38,790 nt of DNA from Spirosomataceae bacterium (lineage in GTDB: Bacteria > Bacteroidota > Bacteroidia > Cytophagales > Spirosomataceae). Shown one piece after another: positions 32,211 through 38,790 of the stretch. Position 1 is the first letter of the stretch, and every line of letters starts with the position of its first letter. The DNA lies in NCBI GenBank assembly GCA_022702045.1, contig JAKONH010000208.1, positions 1 through 38,790 of the forward strand, given 5' to 3'. The notes under the pieces are model-generated. The model made no database searches, had not been told where the DNA came from, and saw nothing but the letters and a program-made list of their open reading frames with translations. The position numbers were made by a program, and so were the translations under genes.

Positions 32211-34670
32211 CTATTGCGCAACCAGCGTATAAACGGTACCACGCTGCGTGGAAATATCGTAGAGCCAGGTGGGTTTCAGAGGCTGTGTTATCGGAGCGGA
32301 GCCAATTAGTGAAGCGGTGACGGGCGCAGGCGTTTCGTTCGTCTGGTAGAACTCATTCGGATTCGGGCCTGCTGCCGTTGCCAGTGAGCCCCGGCTCAGT
32401 CTCAGTTCATTTGGTGCTCGTACGCGCAGGTTACCGCCCAGCGTCGACCGAACTTCCAGCTTCGTCAGCTTGCCGCCGGTCCATTCCATACCGACGATCT
32501 CGAAGCCGCCCCGTGCCCGCAGGCCGCTAATGCTACCTGTCGGCCAGACGTCGGGCAGAGCGGGCAGCAAGTGAACGGTCCCGTCGTCGCTTTGCAGCAG
32601 CATTTCGGTGATCCCCGACGTGCAGCCGAAATTACCGTCGATCTGAAACGGCGGGTGCGCGTCGAACAGATTGTTATACGTACCGCCCCCGTCTTTGTTG
32701 ACGCCCAGCGGAGTAAGCTGACTCTGAATGAGCGTGTAAGCATGGTTACCGTCTTGCAGTTTGGCCCACCAGTTTACTTTCCAGCCCATGCTCCAGCCCG
32801 TCGACACGTCGCCCCGGTGAATCATCGTTGTGCGTGAGGCAGTAAAGAGACTGGGCGTGCGGTAGGCCGAAATCTGGTTCGACGGAAACAGCCCATAGAG
32901 GTGCGAAATGTGCCGGTGTTTGTCGTTGGGATCGTCGACATCGTCGAGCCACTCCTGCAACTGCCCGTGCTTTCCGATGTGCATGGGCGGCAGTTTACCC
33001 CGCATCTGCCGGAGCGAATCGGCAAACGGCGCGTCGGCTTTCAGCAAATCGGCAGCCCGGATAACAGTACTAAACACGTCGAACACGATCTGATTATCCA
33101 TCGTCGTCCCAGCATCCAGCGAAGAGCCGCCGTGAGCTTTCGGCCCATTTTCAGGCGATGTACTTGGTACGACGACCAGCCATTTGTACTTGGGATGTTC
33201 GACCAGAAAATCAGCGTAGAATCGGGCCGCACCTTTCAGAATCGGGTACGCCGACGCCAAAAACGCCCGGTCGCCGGAGTAGAGATAGTGTTCCCACAGA
33301 TGCTGGCTGAGCCACGCCCCCCCGGCGGTCCACATGCCTCAGAACGCCCCATCGACCGGGCCGTTGATGCGCCAGATATCTGTGTTGTGATGCGCCATCC
33401 AGCCGCGCGCGCCGTACATCACCCGTGCTGTCTCCTGCCCCGTTTGCGCCAGGTCGCGGATCATGTCGAACAGGGGCTCATGCATCTCAGACAGGTTTGT
33501 TTTTTCGGCGGGCCAGTAGTTCATCTGAGTGTTGATGTTGATGGTATACTTGCTGTCCCAGGGCGGGCGCATGCTCCGGTTCCAGATGCCCTGCAGGTTG
33601 GCAGGTTGCCCACCCGGTTGCGACGACGAAATGAGCAAATACCGCCCGTACTGGTAATAGAGCGTAACCAGTTGCGGATCGTTGACGGAGCGGAAGTTTT
33701 TCAGCCGTTCGTCGGTAGGTAGTTTGGCCGCGTCCGTCGACGTAAGATCGAGACGGACCCGGTTGAAATAGCGTTGATAGGTGGCAACGTGCGGTTTAAG
33801 CAGGGCCGCATACGGTTGGTGAAAGGCCTTATCGAGGGTGGCTGTTACGCGCTCCGTTTCGTTGCCGCTTAGGTCGTTGTAGTTGACGAAGTTGGTGGCG
33901 ATGGCCAGGTAAATCGTGGCGGTCGTGGCTCCGTCGACGACCAGCGTCGGCCCGTTGGCCGACACGGTACCGCCTTTGGTTTTGATGCGGGCCAGGCTTT
34001 TGAATTTTACCTTGCCCGGTACGCCTTCGTGATCGGCGGTTGTGCCGGCCAGCATCAGTTCGTTCCGGTTCGTGGTGTTGATGAGCGCGTTGGGGTGCAG
34101 GCTCGTAAACGACGTCACGAAGGAAAGCTTGCCGGGTTTATCGGCCGATAGCTGTATGGCCAGCACATTGCCGGGCAGAGACGCAATGACCTCGCGGGTG
34201 TAGGTCACGTCACCGACTTTGTAAGTTGTTCTGGCAACGGCCCGCTCGATGTCGAGTTCGCGGTAATAGTCGGTGAAGGTGTCGTGGCCGACAAACGTCA
34301 GGAGCAGATTCCCGACGGGTTGGAACATTTGTCCACTCGATTTTTTGGTAATGATCGACTTGTTGGCCACTTGTTCGGCTTCCTTTTGCTTCCCGTCGAA
34401 AATCAGTTGGCGAATCTCAGGGAGTACAGCTAAGGCATTCGGATTGTCGTTGCGGTTGGGGCTACCACTCCAGACAGTGCCTTCGTTGAGTTGAAGGGTT
34501 TCCAGCGGCACATTGCCATAGACCATTGCCCCGATCCGCCCATTCCCGATGGGCAACGCATTCTCCCAGACGGTTCCCGACGGTTTGGTATACCACAGTT
34601 TCAGGTTGGCGTTCTGGGCGTAGACAGACGTAGCCAGGGTAAGCAGCAGCAGACCGAAAAAGTGTTTCAT
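32211..34670 (-). pseudogene. GH95 family glycoside hydrolase (alpha-L-fucosidase/alpha-L-galactosidase) interrupted by one in-frame TGA
   Basis: N-part 34670..33339 (MKHFFGLLLLTLATSVYAQNANLKLWYTKPSGTVWENALPIGNGRIGAMVYG ... ININTQMNYWPAEKTNLSEMHEPL ... HHNTDIWRINGPVDGAF*) and C-part from 33335 ([26 protein letters not shown] ... [30 protein letters not shown] ... [23 protein letters not shown]) are in the same frame, separated only by TGA (33341-33339) and one Gly codon. Confidence 0.93.
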
Positions 34671-34699
34671 GCGTTATCGTGGGTCAGGGTTGATATGAC

Positions 34700-34736
34700 A
34701 AAGGCTGTCTTCAAAACGAATTTGAAGACAGCCTTT
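34700..34736 (-). terminator. terminator/attenuator-like hairpin after susD
   Basis: Perfect 16-bp stem aaaggctgtcttcaaa / tttgaagacagccttt with 5-nt loop, between susD (ends 34753) and GH95 (starts 34670). Confidence 0.75.
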
Positions 34737-34752
34737 ACTTATGAGTCAACCA

Positions 34753-36567
34753 TTAATAGCCGGGATTCTGCGGAAATTTAGGGCCATCGACAACCCGGTC
34801 GATCTGATACTGCGGAATCGGGCGCAGCATGTTGAAATCCTGCACATAGGGCGCGGCTTCCGGATTCCAAGCTTTTACCCGACGCACGAGCGAACGGGTG
34901 CGGACCAGATCGTGCCAGCGTTGCCATTCGCCGAAGAACTCACGGCTCCGTTCGTCCAGAATGAAATCCAGCGTCACGTCAGCCGGTTGAATCGTCATAG
35001 CCGTTACAGCTGCTGCGTTCTGAGCCGATGAGTTGGTTCGGCGATAGGCCGCCCGTTGCCGAACTACATTGATCAGCGCAGCGGCCCGTGTGTTGTCCCC
35101 CGCTTTGAAGTATGCTTCAGCCCCCGTCATGTACACATCAGCAAACCGATATAAGACACAGGGGCGCGTCGACGGATCGTTGAAATTGGCACCCCGGCTG
35201 GGGTCCATGAACTTCTTCAGCGCCGGGAAGATCCCGTTGTTCCACAGGCTGGGCGGTACAACGATCCCTTTGAACGGCCGCGTACCCACGAACTGCGGAG
35301 CACCCGTTACTTCATAATCCGGTAACCATACGGCCGTGTCTTGTCCTACCACTGTCGTGTAGCCGATACCCCGCTGGTTGTTGGCGGTATTCGCTGCATT
35401 GGTAACAGCCGTGTTTGCGATATACACCGTATAGAACGAGTTGGCAAACCGCGAATCGACCGTCCGGTTGGTGAATGCCTGATCGAGGAAGTACGTTTTA
35501 CCCGCGTTGTCGCCTGATGGCCATTTGTAGCTGTTGGGACGCATCCGAACATAAGGTCGACCGTAGTACGAATCCCGGATCATGCCGGAGGTGCCATTGT
35601 TGACCAGGGTTCCCGATGCGTTTTTAAAGGAGTTGACCCCGCTGTTATTCGGGTAGTTCCAGTTGGTGAACCAGGGCGACAGATTCTGCGCGGCACCACC
35701 ACCGGCGGCTCCACCCACCGTATAATAACCATACTTGGGATCGAGTACGTGGTCGCTCACAAACATGGTTTCTTTACCGTAGTCGTTGGACGGATTGAAG
35801 GCATCTCCATAATCCTGCCATAAATCCAGCCCGTATGTCGACTTGTTGGCAATGATATCCGAACAGATCGCAGCAGCCTGCGTAAAATCTGAGGCCGTAT
35901 TGTTCAGCCAGCCGCGCGTCAGGTATGCCTTGGCCAGTAACAGCTGCGCGACAGGTTTGGTAGCCGCTTTTCCCAGAAATGGAGCAGTCGGCGTATTCGG
36001 CAGATCGGCAGCCGCTTCGGTCAAATCTTTGATAACCTGCTCATAGATCTGTGCCGCCGGCTGACGTGATGCCGCCTGTGAAGGTACTGTGATGAACTGC
36101 GTGTTCAGTGGTAAGTCTCCCCAGGTCTGTACGGCGTAGAAGTACCAGAAACCCCGCAGAAACTTGGCCTGCGCCAGGTATTGCTTGCGGGTTGCTTCGG
36201 GCAGGTCGATCGTCTGGCCGTACTGAAGAACGCCGTTCAGCGTGTTTATGTCCTGAAATACGATACCCCAGGCTGAACCAAAGTTACTGCCGTTCAGCCC
36301 ATTGTAGGTATAGGGAACAGGCGTACCCGCACTGGCACCTTGAATGAACTCATCGGTACCAGCCTGCATTTCAACCGTAAACCCTTCGGTTCCCCACTGC
36401 GACCGAATGTCGTTGTATACGCCCGCAATACCGCCCAGAACCCCCGCCTGGCTGTTGAAGTATGATGGCACGATCTGCGACTGTGGCTGCTCCTGCAAAA
36501 TCTTCTCACAGCCCGTACCGGATGCTGCGACAAGACCCGCTACGAACCATATTTTTAGTGCTTTCAT
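34753..36567 (-). CDS. SusD/RagB family nutrient-binding outer membrane lipoprotein
   Basis: 604 aa; lipobox MKALKIWFVAGLVAASGTGCEK; SusD features (YLAQAKFLRGFWYFYAVQTWGDLPLNT, LDFILDERSREFFGEWQRWHDLVRTRSL, LRPIPQYQID). Confidence 0.97.
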   Translation of the reverse strand: MKALKIWFVAGLVAASGTGCEKILQEQPQSQIVPSYFNSQAGVLGGIAGVYNDIRSQWGTEGFTVEMQAGTDEFIQGASAGTPVPYTYNGLNGSNFGSAWGIVFQDINTLNGVLQYGQTIDLPEATRKQYLAQAKFLRGFWYFYAVQTWGDLPLNTQFITVPSQAASRQPAAQIYEQVIKDLTEAAADLPNTPTAPFLGKAATKPVAQLLLAKAYLTRGWLNNTASDFTQAAAICSDIIANKSTYGLDLWQDYGDAFNPSNDYGKETMFVSDHVLDPKYGYYTVGGAAGGGAAQNLSPWFTNWNYPNNSGVNSFKNASGTLVNNGTSGMIRDSYYGRPYVRMRPNSYKWPSGDNAGKTYFLDQAFTNRTVDSRFANSFYTVYIANTAVTNAANTANNQRGIGYTTVVGQDTAVWLPDYEVTGAPQFVGTRPFKGIVVPPSLWNNGIFPALKKFMDPSRGANFNDPSTRPCVLYRFADVYMTGAEAYFKAGDNTRAAALINVVRQRAAYRRTNSSAQNAAAVTAMTIQPADVTLDFILDERSREFFGEWQRWHDLVRTRSLVRRVKAWNPEAAPYVQDFNMLRPIPQYQIDRVVDGPKFPQNPGY

Positions 36568-36581
36568 CGGAATGTCGATAG

Positions 36582-38790
36582 TTAGAATTTAAGATTTACC
36601 CCGAACGTGAACTGGCGCACCGGTGGGTTGTTGAGGTTTACCGCAATCTGACGCGCTGGCGTACCACCATCGCTGGCCCCCTGCGGGGTTACTGTCGAAC
36701 TGGCATAGCCGTTCCCCTCTGGGTCGATCGCCAGGTGCTGGCTCACCAGGGGCGAGTACAGAATGAATGGGTTGGTCGCGTTGACATACACCCGGGCCGA
36801 ATTCATCCCGATTTTGCGAATCAGCTCGTTGGCGAAGGTGTAGCCAAAGTTGATACTTCTGACTTTGATGAATGAGCCATCGTAGTAGCCCAGCGTTGAG
36901 CCGAAGTAAGCGACGGCACTACCCGCATCGGGTGCCGGGAAGGCGTTGGTCGGATTAGCATCGGTCCAGTAATCCGTTTTCACCTGGTTGACGCGGCTCT
37001 GGTTGTAGAAGGCAAAGCCACCGTTCCCGCCCGCGTTACCCGTCAGGTACGGAACGATCACTTTCATACCAATACGGGCAAACGAAACGATCGACAGGTC
37101 GAAATTTTTGTAGGTAAACCGGTTGGTCAGGCCCGCTTCGAACGTAGGCTGAAAGTTGCCCAGAATCTGCCGGTCATTGGCGTCGATCTTACCGTCACCA
37201 TTCAGGTCTTCCACCCGAATCTGGCCGGGGAACTGCGCGGGTGATATTTGCTTCGCAATCGTACCGTTTTCCTTATCAGCATTCTGCCAGATACCGATTT
37301 TCCGGTAATCATAGATCACCGAGAGGGGTTGACCCACAAACCAGCCCGCGCCAATGTTTGCTTGTTCGTCCGGCGTCGTCAGCTGCGTGATTTTCTCGCG
37401 GTTGAAATAATAGATAGCGTCAGCGCTCCAGTTGAAGCCTTTCGGATTGCGGAAAATGTCGACCGTCAGCGCCGTTTCCAGTCCACTGCCGGCCGTGCGC
37501 CCCAGGTTCTTCAGCGTCGAACCGGCCCCGTTGCTCGGCGGCAGTGGTACCGACAGCAGAATATTCTTTGTCTGCTGGCTGTAATAGTCGATCGAACCCG
37601 TAATCCGGTTGTTCAGGAAGCCGAAGTCAAGACCGATGTCGATCTGTTCCGTCGACTGCCAGCTCAAGTTGGTAGCAGGCAGGCTCGTTACGGTGTAAGC
37701 CAGTTGTTGGCCGGCGGTACCCAGCCCAAAATTGTAATACCCCGCCGACAGCGCACCCAGTGTTGCGTACGCGCCTACGTTCCGATTCCCCGAAATACCC
37801 CAGCTACCCCGCAGTTTCAGATTCGAGATGGCTGGTACACTTTTCATGAACGGCTCTTCAATGATGTTCCAGCCCGCGCCGATAGCCGGGTAGTTAAAGT
37901 ACTGGTTGCCCGGCGACAGCGTCGACGAACCATCCCGGCGCAGCGTCAGCGTCAGCAGGTAACGGTCATTGTAGCTGTAGTTGACCCGACCCATGTACGA
38001 CAGCAGGCCCAGTTCGGAGAACGTATTGCCGAAGTCTGAGTTGGCAACCGGCGTACCCGATGCCAGCGAGAAGTTCGACGTTTTGATGTAATCGGCGGGG
38101 ACACCAGTGATCGTGAACCGACTGCCCAGCGTGTGATTTTTGGTAACCTCATACAGGCCGGTTACGCCAAACTTGTGCTTACCGATCGTCTTGTCGTAAT
38201 ACAGCAGGTGCTGGAGGTTAACATCCCAGTACTCGGTATTATTGATCTCCGCGTTCGACGACGACTGTACGGTAGCCTGGTTGAAATAGGTCAGCGGCCC
38301 ATTGTACCCATTGTAGTTCGACTGGCTGAAGTTCAGACCGGCGTTGAACCGGTAGCGCAGCCCCGGCAGAATATTCCACTCGGCATAGAGACTGTTGAAC
38401 GTACGGAGCGAGCGCGTGCGCCCCAGATACGAATCTTTTTTGGTCAGCAGCGTCAGCGGGTTTATCGTTGCCGCATCGATGGAGCCTTCTGCCGGGAACA
38501 GGTTCAAGGTTCCGTCGGCATTGTAGGGAGACGCCAGGGGTGTCAGCCGGACCAGCCCGCCCGGTACGCCATCGCCACCCGGTGTATTCTGGTAGGTTAG
38601 CGTGTTCAGCATGTTCAGCCCGACTTTTACGTTCTTGCCGATGCGCTGATCGATGGTGGCCCGCAGCGTAAACCGCTCGAAGCGCTGACTGGGGATAATC
38701 CCCGTTTCGTTGAAGTAGCCCACGCCCAGCGAGTACTGCGTGTTCTCGCTGCCGCCCTGCATCCCCAACTGGTGGTTGGTCTGGAAGCCG
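36582..38790 (-). CDS. SusC/RagA family TonB-dependent transporter (partial; N-terminus outside the window)
   Basis: Frame open to the edge (GFQTNHQLGMQGGSENTQYSLGVGYFNETGIIPSQRFERFTLR...); SusC C-terminal features (LRGSWGISGNRNVGAYATLG, ILLSVPLPPSNGAGSTLKNLGRTAGSGLE, DLNGDGKIDANDRQILGNFQPTFEAGLTNRFTYKNFDLSI, terminal FTFGVNLKF). Confidence 0.97.
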   Translation of the reverse strand, partial: GFQTNHQLGMQGGSENTQYSLGVGYFNETGIIPSQRFERFTLRATIDQRIGKNVKVGLNMLNTLTYQNTPGGDGVPGGLVRLTPLASPYNADGTLNLFPAEGSIDAATINPLTLLTKKDSYLGRTRSLRTFNSLYAEWNILPGLRYRFNAGLNFSQSNYNGYNGPLTYFNQATVQSSSNAEINNTEYWDVNLQHLLYYDKTIGKHKFGVTGLYEVTKNHTLGSRFTITGVPADYIKTSNFSLASGTPVANSDFGNTFSELGLLSYMGRVNYSYNDRYLLTLTLRRDGSSTLSPGNQYFNYPAIGAGWNIIEEPFMKSVPAISNLKLRGSWGISGNRNVGAYATLGALSAGYYNFGLGTAGQQLAYTVTSLPATNLSWQSTEQIDIGLDFGFLNNRITGSIDYYSQQTKNILLSVPLPPSNGAGSTLKNLGRTAGSGLETALTVDIFRNPKGFNWSADAIYYFNREKITQLTTPDEQANIGAGWFVGQPLSVIYDYRKIGIWQNADKENGTIAKQISPAQFPGQIRVEDLNGDGKIDANDRQILGNFQPTFEAGLTNRFTYKNFDLSIVSFARIGMKVIVPYLTGNAGGNGGFAFYNQSRVNQVKTDYWTDANPTNAFPAPDAGSAVAYFGSTLGYYDGSFIKVRSINFGYTFANELIRKIGMNSARVYVNATNPFILYSPLVSQHLAIDPEGNGYASSTVTPQGASDGGTPARQIAVNLNNPPVRQFTFGVNLKF

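Noticed and set aside
33339-33341. TGA in GH95 as recoded Trp or selenocysteine
   Set aside because: TGA is used as an ordinary stop elsewhere in the window (e.g. 17110-17112), the position is not a Cys/redox site, and no SECIS-like need is evident; a point nonsense change is simpler.
32901-33722. 273-aa plus-strand ORF across the GH95 stop site
   Set aside because: Antisense to clear GH95 coding sequence with no recognisable domain.

Overview
The window looks like a Bacteroidota chromosome segment, probably Cytophagales/Spirosoma-like; this is judged from protein style and gene content, with no database search. It is dominated by a large polysaccharide utilization locus (PUL) for a decorated, esterified xylan. 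A minus-strand arm (about 38.8 kb down to 18 kb) reads SusC (partial) - SusD - GH95 - GH43 - exported VOC protein - GH43 - CE6-like esterase - BD-FAE-like alpha/beta hydrolase - type-B carboxylesterase - three CBM48-like+CE1 esterases - one double-CE1 esterase - GH10 xylanase. A plus-strand arm (9.7-17.9 kb) reads GH67 alpha-glucuronidase - SDR oxidoreductase - GH43 - GH10 - CE20/sialate-O-acetylesterase-like protein - DUF1275 protein. The left flank holds a multi-PAS sensor (partial), a SulP transporter, a polytopic membrane protein and a LacI-type regulator, then a roughly 3 kb zone with decayed genes. Main points for follow-up: (1) the GH95 gene is split by one in-frame TGA exactly where a Trp codon is expected ([17 protein letters not shown]); (2) esterases are unusually abundant (8 genes, about 9 catalytic modules), including a run of CE1 paralogues; (3) a signal-peptide-bearing VOC protein sits inside the PUL; (4) many PUL gene junctions carry long, near-perfect hairpins from several repeat families, two of which share a conserved core; (5) two AAGCGCTYGAT operator-like sites lie upstream of lacI; (6) at least two multiply frameshifted genes lie at the PUL boundary. 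I see no tRNA, rRNA, CRISPR array or transposase.
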